DNA of 59,312 nt from the NCBI GenBank assembly GCA_028876495.1, contig JAGWRO010000034.1:1-59312 (forward strand), written 5' to 3'. The notes beneath the pieces are model-generated. The model was given only the letters and a program-made list of their open reading frames with translations. It was not told the DNA's origin and searched no databases. Within the stretch, counting starts at the first letter, position 1. The number at the start of each line of letters is the position of its first letter. The DNA comes from Bacteroidota bacterium (GTDB lineage: Bacteria > Bacteroidota > Bacteroidia > Chitinophagales > Chitinophagaceae). This document shows positions 1 through 10,311 of this stretch, in pieces. A program made the translations under genes and the position numbers.

Positions 1-169
1 GTATCATTAAACGCTATTATCTAATAACTGACTGATCTTTAAAAATATAGGATAATGATGAATATACTGAATAGAAAAACATTAAGAGCCATAGATAATC
101 ATTGAAACTTTTTATGAGTTAGTTGTGCAACGGGCACATCAGATTGTGACAACTCTCAAAAGCGAATAA

Positions 170-838
170 TTAATCGCAGGTAAGAATGAGTTTGTGTAAT
201 TTATTTTTATCAATAAAAGTAACTTCTGTTCTGCAAATTTTTGCATTGTCTTCAGTAGCAAACCAAACGCGATTTTCCGGAACTGCAATAAATAATCCTT
301 CATCATTGCCAATTGCCCTGAAATGCTCTAATGGCGGTTGTTTATCAAAATAATCAAGAGAATATTCTTTGATCATTTTCTTTACGTCTTCATCGAAAGT
401 GTCGTAAGGAAAAACGATTCCTATCTCACTGATATTTTTTATTTGGGCTGTTGAAAATGTTTTTTCAACAGGATTATTTAAATCGAATCGTGAAATCATT
501 TCAAGAATATTTCCGGCAGGATCTTTAAAATAAAAAGATTTGGCATGCCAGTTTACAAAATCCGCAATAAATCCATCGTAATCTTTCAGCCACAGCAGTT
601 TTACCTTTTCTTTCGTCCATTCATACGCTTCTTCAAATTTGTTGAAAGGGATATTAAATGCAAAATGGTAAAATGGATTTTCGTTTTCAGCAGCTTTCTC
701 AAAAATTAATTTTGTTTCACCGGCTGTAATCGTAATTTCAGAACCAGAACTGGATACAGACATTTCCAATACTTCTTTATAAAATGAAAATAACGATAAA
801 ATGTTGCCTGACTGTAGTCGTAATTCTTTTATCAACAT
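170..838 (-). CDS. VOC (glyoxalase/bleomycin-resistance fold) family protein
   Basis: A 222-residue cytoplasmic protein with no signal peptide. The layout fits two vicinal-oxygen-chelate modules: an N-terminal half with an F-Y-K-x-V-L-E helix and a H-F-A-F-N-I strand near residues 58-63, and a D-P-A-G-N-I-L-E-M-I strand near 107-116, which is the usual end of a VOC module. Members bind a metal and act as lyases, dioxygenases or resistance proteins; the substrate cannot be told here. It lies 18 bp downstream of the GNAT-nitrilase gene on the same strand, so the two are probably cotranscribed. The ATG gives a normal N-terminus. The fold is fairly sure, the function unknown. Confidence 0.75.
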   Translation of the reverse strand: MLIKELRLQSGNILSLFSFYKEVLEMSVSSSGSEITITAGETKLIFEKAAENENPFYHFAFNIPFNKFEEAYEWTKEKVKLLWLKDYDGFIADFVNWHAKSFYFKDPAGNILEMISRFDLNNPVEKTFSTAQIKNISEIGIVFPYDTFDEDVKKMIKEYSLDYFDKQPPLEHFRAIGNDEGLFIAVPENRVWFATEDNAKICRTEVTFIDKNKLHKLILTCD

Positions 839-856
839 TGTGTTTCAATAAAGCGT

Positions 857-2386
857 TTATAATGAAGGCTGATCTTTTAAAATCAGTTCATAAAAATCGG
901 TACGCCTGTCTTTCAGATTTCTTACACTTCCATGAGCATGCAGTTCATCGAGCAATGAAAGATCTACATCTGCAATAAGTATCATCTCTGTGTTGGCGGT
1001 TGCTTCACTTTTAATTCCGTTTGAAGGGAAAGAAAAATCACACGGCGTAAAAACCGCTGATTGAGAATACTGTATATCCATATTTTCAACCTTGGGCAGA
1101 TTTCCAATACAACCTGTTATTGCCACAAAACATTCATTCTCTATCGCACGCGCCTGGGCGCAGTAACGGACACGGTTATACGAATTTTGTGTATCGGTCA
1201 AAAAAGGAACAAACAATATTTGCATTCCTTGTTCTGCAAGCAATCTTGGAAGTTCAGGAAACTCCACGTCATAACAAATCAGTATTCCGATTTTGCCTGC
1301 GTCGGTTTCGTAAACTTTTAATGTATCGCCTCCCCGGATGCCCCAGAATTTAGCTTCATCGGGTGTTATATGAATTTTTTCATACTGATCCACCGCTCCA
1401 TTTCTATGGCACAAAAAACCAATATTTTTTAAAGTCCCATTCTCAACACTTGGAACGCTTCCTGTAATGATATTTACATTATACCTTATCGCAAGATCTC
1501 TGAACCGCATTTTAAAGTCAGGCGTATATTTTGCAAGTGAACGCATTGCTTCCGCTTCGGACATATCATTAAATTCTGCTAGTAAAGGTCCGTTAAAAAG
1601 CTCGGGCAATAATGCAAAATCGCTTTTGTAGGCGGCAATAGAATCAATAAAAAATTCAACCTGCGTGAACATCTCATCCATGTTTTTATATGACCTCATT
1701 TGCCATTGGATTAAGCCTAAGCGTACATAAGTTTTTGCATTAAACAAGGTTCTTGCTTCGCTTGTATAATAAACATTATCCCATTGCAACAAAGTAGCAA
1801 ACTCTTTGCTTTGCGCATCTTCTGGCATGTAATTATTTAATACTTTTTTTACATGGAAATCATTGGAAATCTGAAAGGAAAGTACCGGATCATAAATTTC
1901 TTTTTGCTTTACTTTTTGGATGTATTCCTTTGGCGAGAGTTTGTCCGCGTACTTATGATATTCCGGAATCCTTCCTCCAAAAACAATCGCACGTAAATTC
2001 AATTGCTCGCACAATTCTTTTCTTGCATCGTACAAACGCCGTCCCAGCCGCAAGCCACGGTAATCCGGATGAATAAAAATTTCTATTCCATAAAGCACAT
2101 CTCCTTTTTCAGGATTATGTGTATTAAAAGTGTAATTACCGGTGATTTGTTTATAAGTATGTGCATCGCTGAAACGATTATAATTCACGATAATTGAAAG
2201 TGCACATCCAACCACCACGCCATCCGCTTTGATCACAATTTGTCCTTCGGGAAATTTATCTATCAGTTTTTTTATGGTTTCCAAAGTCCAGAAAGTGCCC
2301 GACCAGCCGGCATAAGAGGCTTTCATGGCAGTTAACAATTCCTGGTAGTCTTCAGGTTTTAAATGTCCTATTTCGATTTGTTTCAT
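857..2386 (-). CDS. GNAT acetyltransferase-nitrilase fusion protein
   Basis: A 509-residue cytoplasmic fusion. Residues about 1-150 form a GNAT N-acetyltransferase domain; I-H-P-D-Y-R-G-L-R-L-G-R-R-L near 105-118 is the acetyl-CoA-binding turn. Residues about 218-500 form a carbon-nitrogen hydrolase domain with a complete triad: Glu262 (L-P-E-L-F-N-G), Lys337 (Y-E-K-I-H) and Cys371 (I-C-Y-D-V-E-F-P-E). Such fusions occur in several bacteria and are annotated as bifunctional GNAT/amidohydrolase proteins; the natural substrate is not established. An amidase coupled to an acyltransferase is the natural reading. It heads a probable two-gene operon with the VOC gene. Confidence 0.9.
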   Translation of the reverse strand: MKQIEIGHLKPEDYQELLTAMKASYAGWSGTFWTLETIKKLIDKFPEGQIVIKADGVVVGCALSIIVNYNRFSDAHTYKQITGNYTFNTHNPEKGDVLYGIEIFIHPDYRGLRLGRRLYDARKELCEQLNLRAIVFGGRIPEYHKYADKLSPKEYIQKVKQKEIYDPVLSFQISNDFHVKKVLNNYMPEDAQSKEFATLLQWDNVYYTSEARTLFNAKTYVRLGLIQWQMRSYKNMDEMFTQVEFFIDSIAAYKSDFALLPELFNGPLLAEFNDMSEAEAMRSLAKYTPDFKMRFRDLAIRYNVNIITGSVPSVENGTLKNIGFLCHRNGAVDQYEKIHITPDEAKFWGIRGGDTLKVYETDAGKIGILICYDVEFPELPRLLAEQGMQILFVPFLTDTQNSYNRVRYCAQARAIENECFVAITGCIGNLPKVENMDIQYSQSAVFTPCDFSFPSNGIKSEATANTEMILIADVDLSLLDELHAHGSVRNLKDRRTDFYELILKDQPSL

Positions 2387-2489
2387 TAATATGGTTTATA
2401 AAAAATATAAGCAAAATTAATTTCTTATTCACTAAAATATTTTTAGAAATTAAAATATGCGGTTAAAAGTTGGTTGTATATAAAAGAAA

Positions 2490-2515
2490 GTTGCCGGCTC
2501 TTTTTAACCGGCAAC
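2490..2515 (-). terminator. Intrinsic terminator after the slipin gene
   Basis: Perfect inverted repeat GTTGCCGG / CCGGCAAC (2490-2497 with 2508-2515) and a 10-nt loop. On the minus strand it is followed by TTTCTTTTATA. It lies 30 bp past the stop of the slipin gene and 104 bp before the start of the GNAT-nitrilase gene, so it should end the nfeD-slipin transcript. Confidence 0.75.
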
Positions 2516-2544
2516 ATTAAGCACATGATTGGTGCAAAAAATTC

Positions 2545-3363
2545 TTATTGATTTTCAGGATTGGTGATAACAGTGCCACCTTTGTTTTCATGGGATTCGG
2601 CAATTGTTTTCATAAATGGTTTTAAAAAGTCAATCGGAATCGGGAAAATAGTGGTTGAATTATTTTCGGTAGCTATTTCACGTAAAGTTTGCAGGTAACG
2701 CAAGGTTAGTGCACTCGGCTGCTCGCTTAATATTTTTGCTGCATCGCTTAACCTTTGTGAAGCCTGGAATTCGCCTTCAGCAGAAATTACTTTCGCTCTT
2801 CTCTCTCTTTCTGCTTCGGCTTGCTTAGCCATGGCCCGCTGCATTTCCTGCGGAAGATCAATTTGTTTCACTTCTACGTGAGTCACTTTTACACCCCAGG
2901 GTTCGGTTTGCTGATCAATAATTTGTTGCAAACGAATGTTTATTTTTTCCCTTTGGGAAAGAAGATCATCCAATTCCGATTGGCCCAAAACACTTCTTAA
3001 AGTAGTTTGAGAAAGCTGAGAAGTACCCGCCAAATAATTTTCAATATCAAGGATCGCACTTGTAGGATTTACCACGCGAAAATAAATAACTGCATTTACT
3101 TTTATTGAAACATTATCCGCCGTAATCACATCCTGCGGCGGCACATCCATCACGACCGTCCTTAAACTCACCTTCACCATTTTATCAATGATCGGGATGA
3201 GAAGAATGAGCCCCGGGCCTTTGGCGCCGTTATCAAGCACGCGGCCTAAACGAAAAATAACGCCACGTTCATATTCTCGTAAAACGCGAATGGAAGTGGC
3301 AAGAACGTAAAGAATAAAAACTACGATAATGATAATCGGTAGTCCGATTGGAAATTGTTGCAT
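2545..3363 (-). CDS. Slipin, SPFH/band 7 family membrane protein
   Basis: A 272-residue protein with one N-terminal membrane segment (about 5-23), then the SPFH/band 7 core: [26 protein letters not shown], and an R[12 protein letters not shown] segment. A charged helix rich in Ala/Glu/Arg around 175-205 is typical of the stomatin oligomerisation region. Slipins assemble in membrane microdomains and are commonly encoded beside NfeD proteases that cleave or chaperone them. Here it follows the NfeD gene by 32 bp, matching that pairing. Its exact cellular role is not known. Confidence 0.92.
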   Translation of the reverse strand: MQQFPIGLPIIIIVVFILYVLATSIRVLREYERGVIFRLGRVLDNGAKGPGLILLIPIIDKMVKVSLRTVVMDVPPQDVITADNVSIKVNAVIYFRVVNPTSAILDIENYLAGTSQLSQTTLRSVLGQSELDDLLSQREKINIRLQQIIDQQTEPWGVKVTHVEVKQIDLPQEMQRAMAKQAEAERERRAKVISAEGEFQASQRLSDAAKILSEQPSALTLRYLQTLREIATENNSTTIFPIPIDFLKPFMKTIAESHENKGGTVITNPENQ

Positions 3364-3395
3364 TGTATTTTTGATTTTATTAAAACTGAAAAAAT

Positions 3396-4724
3396 TTAAG
3401 CCGGGCCATCAACAGGCTGAACGTATAAAGTAAGTCCTTTTATTTCTTTTATCATCACTTTTTCATTTGCTTTTATTTTTCCTGCAAGCGAAACAGCATT
3501 CCATGTTTCGCCCATAAATCTTACCTGGCCCTGGATATCAATATCATTAGTAGTTACAGCGGTTTTTCCAATCATACTATTGTCGCCCAAAACAGGTTTG
3601 GTCCTTTGCGCTCGTAATCCCATGGTAATTAAAAAAAGGAAGAATAATGCCGATATGCCTGTAACAGAAAAAATTACAGACCATGATAATGATACAAAAT
3701 TTTGCATAGGGCTTGTTCTAAAAAGGATCATCGAGCCGAGCAAAACAGAAATAGTTCCGCCTATGGCTAACAACCCGTGACTAATAATTTTTATTTCAAG
3801 TAAATAGAGAATAATTCCAAAAACAATCAGGGCCAGCCCTGCATAATTTACGGGCATGGAGCTCATAGAATAAAATGCAAGGATCAAACAAATCACGCCT
3901 ACAATTCCCGGGAAAATAGCGCCGGGACTAAATAGTTCAAACAAAAGCCCGTAAAAACCAAGCATCATAATAATGTATGAAATGTTTGGATCGCTTAGCC
4001 GGCTCAACACTTTTTGAAAAAAACCCATTTCCAAAGGTTCAACAGTAGCATTTTGCGTGTGTAGAATTTTGGTAACACCGTTCATTTCAATTTGTTTGCC
4101 ATCCAGTTGAGCAAGTAAGTCCTTTTCATCATTCGCCACAAGATTGATCACATTATTTTCGAGCGCTTCCTGTTCAGTAATAGAAACACTATTTCTTACA
4201 GCATCTTCTGCCCACCGAATATTTCTACCTCTTTTTTCAGCGATCGTTCTTATAAAAGCGGAAGCATCGTTGATCACTTTTTCATTCATCACGGCATCAG
4301 ATTTTCCTTGTAAATCCACAGGGTGAGCTGCGCCGATATTAGTTCCCGGTGCCATTGCAGCAATGTTGGCTGATAAAGTGATAAAAGTTCCTGCCGAGCC
4401 TGCGTGAGAACCGGTTGGTGAAACATAAACCACGACCGGCACTTTTGATTGCATAATATCGGTAACGATATTTCTTGTAGAAGTTAACAAGCCACCCGGT
4501 GTATTTAAATTGATGATAAGACATTGAGCATTATCTTCTTCTGCTTTTACAATTCCCTGGTGAATGTATTCCGCGGTAGATGGATTGATACCATCGTTAA
4601 CCGTTATTGAAACTACTTTTTGTGAAAACGAAAAATCGGGGAGTAAATATAATATGGCCAAAAAGAGAAAGAATCGTTTTATAAATCTTTGATTCTCAAA
4701 TATTCTTTTGAGCTTAGGGTTCAT
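3396..4724 (-). CDS. NfeD-family membrane-bound serine protease
   Basis: A 442-residue long-form NfeD protein. A signal/membrane segment (about 17-33) is followed by a ClpP-like protease domain. The motif G-S-H-A-G-S-A-G near 105-112 places the predicted nucleophile at Ser110, and a Lys in A-E-K-R-G-R near 165 is the likely dyad partner. Four to five hydrophobic helices occupy about 240-370, and an OB-fold NfeD domain ends the protein (about 378-440). In the family the protease acts on partner slipin/stomatin proteins, and the slipin gene is next in the operon. All domains look complete. Confidence 0.9.
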   Translation of the reverse strand: MNPKLKRIFENQRFIKRFFLFLAILYLLPDFSFSQKVVSITVNDGINPSTAEYIHQGIVKAEEDNAQCLIINLNTPGGLLTSTRNIVTDIMQSKVPVVVYVSPTGSHAGSAGTFITLSANIAAMAPGTNIGAAHPVDLQGKSDAVMNEKVINDASAFIRTIAEKRGRNIRWAEDAVRNSVSITEQEALENNVINLVANDEKDLLAQLDGKQIEMNGVTKILHTQNATVEPLEMGFFQKVLSRLSDPNISYIIMMLGFYGLLFELFSPGAIFPGIVGVICLILAFYSMSSMPVNYAGLALIVFGIILYLLEIKIISHGLLAIGGTISVLLGSMILFRTSPMQNFVSLSWSVIFSVTGISALFFLFLITMGLRAQRTKPVLGDNSMIGKTAVTTNDIDIQGQVRFMGETWNAVSLAGKIKANEKVMIKEIKGLTLYVQPVDGPA

Positions 4725-4853
4725 ATTTGTAAGTTACACCAAGTGAGATTAAAAACAAAGATAAGTTATAGCAATGGTTATGTAAACCAGGCTTTGCCCA
4801 GTACAAGCAGTAAACGAATAAAAAAAGCAGATTTTTATTTTAGGTCAATTCAA

Positions 4854-6332
4854 TCATTTCAAATGCAACTCCAACAATTTTTTCCATTGTTGATACAACC
4901 CGTCATACAATTCAACATTCGTTGGTCCAAATTTGCCTAATGGTTTAAATTGCGTGTAAGCATCACTGTAAAATTTATAAATACCCGCGCCAACTCCCGC
5001 CCCTAAAGCAGCTCCGGCGCTTCCATCGTTTTCGTATAATTCAACAGCAACTCCGGTTGCATTTACAAATGACTCTATAAAAACGTCACTCAAAAACAAA
5101 TTTGCCTTTCCTGCACGGATAATGGTTGGATGCAAATCATTTTCACGCATAATATCCAATCCATATCGAAATGCAAAAGCAATTCCTTCCTGTACGGCAC
5201 GGTAAATGTGCGCTTTAGTATGTTTATTTAAATCGATATCACTGATATGAGCACCTACTATTTTGTTTTGTAACATCCGCTCTGAGCCGTTACCAAACGG
5301 CAGTATGAACAAACCATCGCTACCGGCAGGAACCTCTGCTGCCATTGCATCCATTTCTTTATAACTCAGATTGTCACCACAAACTTTCTTTACCCAACTA
5401 TTCATAATTGCAGCACCGTTGATGCAAAGTAAAACGCCAATACGCTTTTCATCCGTTGTGTGATTTACATGAACAAAACTATTAACCCTTGAAAACTTAT
5501 CAGCAAATAATTGATCAGTAACCGCATAAATAACGCCTGAAGTTCCCGCATTTGCTGCTACTTCGCCGGGTTGAAGCACATTTAATGATAATGCATTGTT
5601 GGGTTGGTCACCTGCCTTGTAAGTTACCTGTACATTTTCGTTTAATCCTAACCGTTGTGCGAGTTCCGGCAAAATTTTTCCGTGTGAAGAAAACAGGTTT
5701 TGCACTTTAGGAATTAATGTATTTTCAAAACCAAAATTTTCCATTACCTCTTCGGAAATCTGGTCTTTTTTGAAATCCCATAAAATGCCCTCGGATAATG
5801 CAGAAGAAGTTGTCGTGATTTCGCCGGTTAATTTCATCGCAATAAAATCGCCGGGTAACATGATCTTATCGATCTTACTAAAAATTTCCGGTTCATTTTT
5901 TTTCACCCATGCGAGTTTGGAAGCTGTAAAATTTCCTGGAGAATTTAACAGGCAGGAAGAACAGCTTTCTTCGCCAATTTCTTTAAAAGCCTGTTCTCCA
6001 ATTTCAACTGCGCGACTGTCGCACCAGATTATACTGTCTCTCAAAACTTTTTGATCTTTATCTACCAAAACCAATCCATGCATTTGATAAGAAATTCCTA
6101 TTGCCCTGATATCCTTTGCATCAATATTTTTTGTTGCAATTAATTTCTCAATTGCCTGAAGTGTTTGTTCCCACCACATTTCAGGAGATTGCTCTGCCCA
6201 GCCTGATTGAAGTGAAGTGATCGGATTTTCGCTGTCAGGGCATTGCGCGGTTGCTACTATTTGTTGAGTTGCTGCGTCTACTGCCGCCACTTTTATAAAA
6301 GAAGTTCCAATATCAATTCCTAATAATAACAT
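4854..6332 (-). CDS. xylB: Xylulokinase
   Basis: A 492-residue FGGY-family sugar kinase that phosphorylates D-xylulose to D-xylulose 5-phosphate for the pentose phosphate pathway. The N-terminal L-L-L-G-I-D-I-G-T-S-F-I-K phosphate loop, the substrate motif Y-Q-M-H-G-L near 82-87, the catalytic Asp242 in K-A-G-D-Q-P-N-N-A, and the C-terminal N-D-G-S-A-G-A-A-L-G-A-G glycine-rich loop are all present. Length matches XylB. It is the last gene of xylA - transporter - GH3 - xylB, 50 bp after the GH3 gene, which supports the xylulose assignment over other FGGY sugars. Confidence 0.95.
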   Translation of the reverse strand: MLLLGIDIGTSFIKVAAVDAATQQIVATAQCPDSENPITSLQSGWAEQSPEMWWEQTLQAIEKLIATKNIDAKDIRAIGISYQMHGLVLVDKDQKVLRDSIIWCDSRAVEIGEQAFKEIGEESCSSCLLNSPGNFTASKLAWVKKNEPEIFSKIDKIMLPGDFIAMKLTGEITTTSSALSEGILWDFKKDQISEEVMENFGFENTLIPKVQNLFSSHGKILPELAQRLGLNENVQVTYKAGDQPNNALSLNVLQPGEVAANAGTSGVIYAVTDQLFADKFSRVNSFVHVNHTTDEKRIGVLLCINGAAIMNSWVKKVCGDNLSYKEMDAMAAEVPAGSDGLFILPFGNGSERMLQNKIVGAHISDIDLNKHTKAHIYRAVQEGIAFAFRYGLDIMRENDLHPTIIRAGKANLFLSDVFIESFVNATGVAVELYENDGSAGAALGAGVGAGIYKFYSDAYTQFKPLGKFGPTNVELYDGLYQQWKKLLELHLK

Positions 6333-6382
6333 TCAATTTTTCTTTTGATAATTAAATAAAATCGTGTCCTTCAAATCCCGGC

Positions 6383-8560
6383 TCATTTCACAGCAAAAGT
6401 GGCTTCAACCGATTTTGCAGCGCCTAATTCTTCGCTTCTTTTTGAAGGTAAAGATCCTGCAATATTCACTTTTATATTTCCGGCATCCAAAACACTTTTG
6501 CCCTCTTCATTTACTAATTTCATCATATCAGGAGTAATGGTAAATTTTACTTCTTGAGAAGCACCGGCCGCAAGATAAATGCGCTTAAAACCTTTCAAAG
6601 AATAAAGAGGAATATCTTCTCCGCCCGGCAAGTGAGTGAGGTACAATTGTACCACTTCATCGCTGGCAACTTTTCCTGAATTGGTAACCGTTACTTCTGC
6701 TTCAACAGGTTCATTCTTCTTAATTGTATTTTTTGACAATTTCAGATTACTGTAAGTAAAATTAGTATAACTTAACCCAAAGCCAAAGGGATACATGGGC
6801 TCTGCTTCCATATAACGATAGGTTCTTCCTTTCATTGAATAATCCTGGAATGGAGGAAGATCATCCAATGATTTTGGAAACGTGAGTGGTAATTTTCCGG
6901 AAGGGGAAACATTTCCGAAAATAATATCAGCAACCGCATTTCCTCCTTCTTCCCCAGGGTACCAAACCAATAAAACCGCATCAGCAATTTTCTGTACTTC
7001 TGAAAGGTTCATAGGGCTGCCACCTGTAATTACTGCAATCACCGGTTTCTTATTTCCGGCCTTTAATTTCTTTAGATAATCTATTTGATTGGACGGTAAA
7101 TTATAATCCACCCTGTCGCCGGAACTTGGAGAAGCGATAGATTCGCCTTCTTCGCCTTCTATCAAATCAGAAATTCCCATCACATAAATAGTTGCATCAG
7201 CAGTTTTTGCCTCCCCCGAAGCCCAATCTTCCTTATTGACATTATTTCTCGACAGTAAAACGCCCTGGCGATAGGTTACCTGGCTTCCCGGTTTTACATG
7301 ACCAGCGATACCTTCCAACATCGTTACCATGTTTTTATTAACACCGTAATAGTTTCCAATCAAAGGCTCGATTACCGCTGCATTGGGGCCGGTGACGTAA
7401 TATTTATCCATATTATTTTTTAATGGAAGCACCCCGTCATTTTTCAAAAGAACAATAGATTCTTCCGCCACTTTTCTGGCCAGATTGCGATGGGCGGCGC
7501 TGTTAACAACCGACTCAGGAATGCGATTATAAGGATTGTCTTTTGCAGGATCAAAGAGGCCTAATTCAAATCTTATTTTTAATAAAACACTTAAAGAACT
7601 ATCGATCTCTTTTTCGGTAACTAATCCCTGTTTTACTGCATCTACTAATGAATAATAGACACTTCCGCAATTTAAATTTACACCTCTCTTTAAAGCAATT
7701 GCAGCCGCGTCTGTTGCCGTAGGAACGAATTTATGTCCCTGGTAAATGTCGGCCAATGCGCCGCAATCAGAAGTGATGTAGCCTTTGAAGTTCCATTTAT
7801 CTCTCAACACGTCCTGCAACAAATAAGTGTTGGCACAACACGGTTGTCCATCCACGGAATTATAAGCGCACATTACTCCCGCAACACCTGCATTTACCAA
7901 AGCATGAAACGCCGGCAGGTAAGTTTCCCAAAGATCTTTTTTAGAAACATTTACATCAAACACATGGCGCAATTTTTCAGGTCCGCTGTGCACTGCAAAA
8001 TGTTTGGCACAAGCGGCGGTCTTCAAATATTTTGGATTATCTCCCTGCAAACCTTTTACGAAAGCAACGCCCATTTGTGTGGTCAAAAAAGGGTCTTCAC
8101 CATAAGTTTCCTGTCCACGTCCCCAACGCGGATCACGGAAAATATTAATGTTCGGTGTCCAGAAAGTTAAGCCGGCATATTGAGCGTGGTTGTTATTTTT
8201 TATAAAAGCATTATACATCGCACGCGCTTCATCAGAGATAGCAGAAGATTCTTTAAGAGCCAATGCATTGTCAAATGTGGCAGCAAGCCCGATTGCCTGC
8301 GGAAAAACCGTAGCAGGACCTGAACGCGCTACTCCATGCAACGCTTCGTTCCACCAGTTATATGCAGGAATATTCAGCCTTGGAATTGCGGGCGTTGAAT
8401 TCATCATCTGGTCTACTTTTTCTTTTAATGTAAGTCTCGATACCAAATCTTTTACCCTTGCATCAATAGGCAATGAGGTATTCAAATAGGCAGGAGTTTG
8501 AGCTCTTACAGATGTATAAAGAAAGAAACAGCTTGTAAGCAGGAAAAATATTTTTTTCAT
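6383..8560 (-). CDS. GH3 beta-xylosidase, secreted
   Basis: A 725-residue glycoside hydrolase family 3 enzyme with a signal peptide (cleavage after about S-V-R-A20), so probably periplasmic. The (alpha/beta)8 domain carries W-G-R-G-Q-E-T-Y-G-E-D-P and A-K-H-F-A-V-H-S; the predicted nucleophile is Asp265 in I-T-S-D-C-G-A. The S-D-C form is common in beta-xylosidases, whereas S-D-W is common in beta-glucosidases. A C-terminal fibronectin-III-like domain (about 630-720) completes the usual architecture. Its place between the sugar porter and xylB suggests that it releases xylose from xylo-oligosaccharides for uptake. Beta-glucosidase or arabinosidase side activity is possible. Confidence 0.9.
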   Translation of the reverse strand: MKKIFFLLTSCFFLYTSVRAQTPAYLNTSLPIDARVKDLVSRLTLKEKVDQMMNSTPAIPRLNIPAYNWWNEALHGVARSGPATVFPQAIGLAATFDNALALKESSAISDEARAMYNAFIKNNNHAQYAGLTFWTPNINIFRDPRWGRGQETYGEDPFLTTQMGVAFVKGLQGDNPKYLKTAACAKHFAVHSGPEKLRHVFDVNVSKKDLWETYLPAFHALVNAGVAGVMCAYNSVDGQPCCANTYLLQDVLRDKWNFKGYITSDCGALADIYQGHKFVPTATDAAAIALKRGVNLNCGSVYYSLVDAVKQGLVTEKEIDSSLSVLLKIRFELGLFDPAKDNPYNRIPESVVNSAAHRNLARKVAEESIVLLKNDGVLPLKNNMDKYYVTGPNAAVIEPLIGNYYGVNKNMVTMLEGIAGHVKPGSQVTYRQGVLLSRNNVNKEDWASGEAKTADATIYVMGISDLIEGEEGESIASPSSGDRVDYNLPSNQIDYLKKLKAGNKKPVIAVITGGSPMNLSEVQKIADAVLLVWYPGEEGGNAVADIIFGNVSPSGKLPLTFPKSLDDLPPFQDYSMKGRTYRYMEAEPMYPFGFGLSYTNFTYSNLKLSKNTIKKNEPVEAEVTVTNSGKVASDEVVQLYLTHLPGGEDIPLYSLKGFKRIYLAAGASQEVKFTITPDMMKLVNEEGKSVLDAGNIKVNIAGSLPSKRSEELGAAKSVEATFAVK

Positions 8561-8590
8561 GTTTGTGCTTTATGGTTATTATTTATTCAA

Positions 8591-10291
8591 TTAAAATTCA
8601 GGATTTGTCAATAAAGCTTCTTCCACTGTCTGCTCCGGTTTTTTCTTCCACAAGCCTTCAATTTCCTCCAACGTTTTTCCTTTGGTTTCCGGCACAAACT
8701 TCCACATAAAAATGGCAGAAAGAATTCCCATCACACCATAGATCCAGTAAGAAAAACCATGATGAAACTTATCAGTAAGCCATACATTATCATTCATAAC
8801 CGGGAAGGTGAGAGATACCACCCAATTGGCAATCCATTGCGCAGCTACTGCAATTGAAAGCGCACTTCGAATACTATTCGGAAAAATTTCTGCCAACAAA
8901 ACCCAGCAAACCGGCCCCCAGCTCATGGCAAATGCAGCCGTGTAAACTAACATAAAAATTAATGCAGCAATACCCAACTGGTTGAAATAAAACGCAAAAC
9001 CCAAAGCAGTCATACTTAATGCCATGCCGACAGAACCGATGATCATTAAAGGTTTGCGGCCAAACTTATCCACTGTATAAATAGCTACTACTGTAAAGAC
9101 GAGGTTTACAATTCCGACAATAATGGTTTGTAACAAAGAAGAATCGGTAGATGATCCCATGTTCCTGAAAATGTTACCGGCATAATACAAAACCACATTA
9201 ATGCCGACAAACTGTTGAAAAACAGAAAGCATGATCCCAACAAAAATGATGAAGAAACCATAAGACAACCAGGGCACATTTTTTTCGTGAGTAGTAGCTT
9301 TTATTTCCTGTAAAATTTTTGAAGCGCTGTCATTACCGGAAATCTTTTTTAAAACTTTTAATGCTTTTTCATCTTTGCCTTTCATCACAAGGTAGCGTGG
9401 CGTTTCCGGCACAAAAAACAACAGGATAAAAAATATCCCTGCGGGAATTACTCCTGAAAAAAACATCCAGCGCCATCCTTCATTAAGCAGCCATTGTTCG
9501 TTGCCTTGCTGCGCAATAAAATAATTTACGAAGTAAATCAACAACATTCCAAAGATGATCGCAAACTGGTTGAATGAAACCAATTTTCCGCGCACATTTG
9601 CCGGAGCGATTTCTGCTATATACATGGGCGAAATCATAGAAGCAATGCCAACGCCAATTCCACCGATAATTCTAAAGATCACAAATGAATACGCGTCTTC
9701 TGTTCCAAAAATATTGAAAGCTTCAGGTTTCCACGCACCAATTGCCGATATAAAAAAGGCAACTGCTGCAATGAGAAGCCCGTTTTTTCTTCCTAAAGAT
9801 TTTGAAACAAAACCGGCTGAAGCACCGCCGATTACACAGCCGATAAGGGCACTTGAAATTAAAAAACCTTTGATCACGTCTGCTGTATCCTGCAATGAAG
9901 CAGCGTCTGTTGGAATAGCCTTTGCTGCAAATCCTTCTGCCCAATAAACCAATGCGGCAATTATTACCAGGCAAGCGATCCATCCTTTTTTCATACCAAC
10001 CAACCGGATGATTTGGCCGCAAATAATCAGGAAAATAATAAAAAGAACGATCACCATCAAAACACGATATTGAGTGATCATTGCCACTGCATATTGATAA
10101 TGCGCAGGATCGGTAATGGCCTGGATATAAAATGCAACCAAGGATTTTTCCGCACCATTCACAACAGCTGTATCGTAGCCAAAAAGCAATCCTCCTAATG
10201 CAGCAACCAATGTTAGCAAAACAATATAACTCGGATTCCCTTTATTAAAACTGGTTTCTGCAAGACTTGTAGAAGTGTTTACTAATGACAT
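8591..10291 (-). CDS. xylE: MFS sugar porter, predicted xylose/H+ symporter
   Basis: A 566-residue major facilitator protein of the sugar porter family. Signatures: G-G-L-L-F-G-Y-D-T-A-V in helix 1, R-I-I-G-G-I-G-V-G near 207-215, P-E-T-P-R-Y-L near 295-301, and the C-terminal P-E-T-K-G-K-T-L-E-E-I-E. It is about 75 residues longer than classical XylE. The excess lies between helices 1 and 2 (about 70-115) and contains two additional strongly hydrophobic segments, suggesting 14 rather than 12 membrane helices. It lies 20 bp after xylA and 30 bp before the GH3 gene, so xylose is the best substrate guess; arabinose or glucose cannot be excluded. Confidence 0.88.
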   Translation of the reverse strand: MSLVNTSTSLAETSFNKGNPSYIVLLTLVAALGGLLFGYDTAVVNGAEKSLVAFYIQAITDPAHYQYAVAMITQYRVLMVIVLFIIFLIICGQIIRLVGMKKGWIACLVIIAALVYWAEGFAAKAIPTDAASLQDTADVIKGFLISSALIGCVIGGASAGFVSKSLGRKNGLLIAAVAFFISAIGAWKPEAFNIFGTEDAYSFVIFRIIGGIGVGIASMISPMYIAEIAPANVRGKLVSFNQFAIIFGMLLIYFVNYFIAQQGNEQWLLNEGWRWMFFSGVIPAGIFFILLFFVPETPRYLVMKGKDEKALKVLKKISGNDSASKILQEIKATTHEKNVPWLSYGFFIIFVGIMLSVFQQFVGINVVLYYAGNIFRNMGSSTDSSLLQTIIVGIVNLVFTVVAIYTVDKFGRKPLMIIGSVGMALSMTALGFAFYFNQLGIAALIFMLVYTAAFAMSWGPVCWVLLAEIFPNSIRSALSIAVAAQWIANWVVSLTFPVMNDNVWLTDKFHHGFSYWIYGVMGILSAIFMWKFVPETKGKTLEEIEGLWKKKPEQTVEEALLTNPEF

Positions 10292-10311
10292 AGTTTTGGT
10301 TTAGATAATGA

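Noticed and set aside
1-169. Left edge of the window checked for a gene
   Set aside because: AT-rich, stops in all frames, no motif found.
7733-8170. 145-codon plus-strand ORF
   Set aside because: It lies antisense inside the GH3 gene, whose conserved active-site residues prove the minus strand is coding.
9555-9947. 130-codon plus-strand ORF
   Set aside because: Antisense to transmembrane helices of the sugar porter; hydrophobic-helix codons often produce such shadows.
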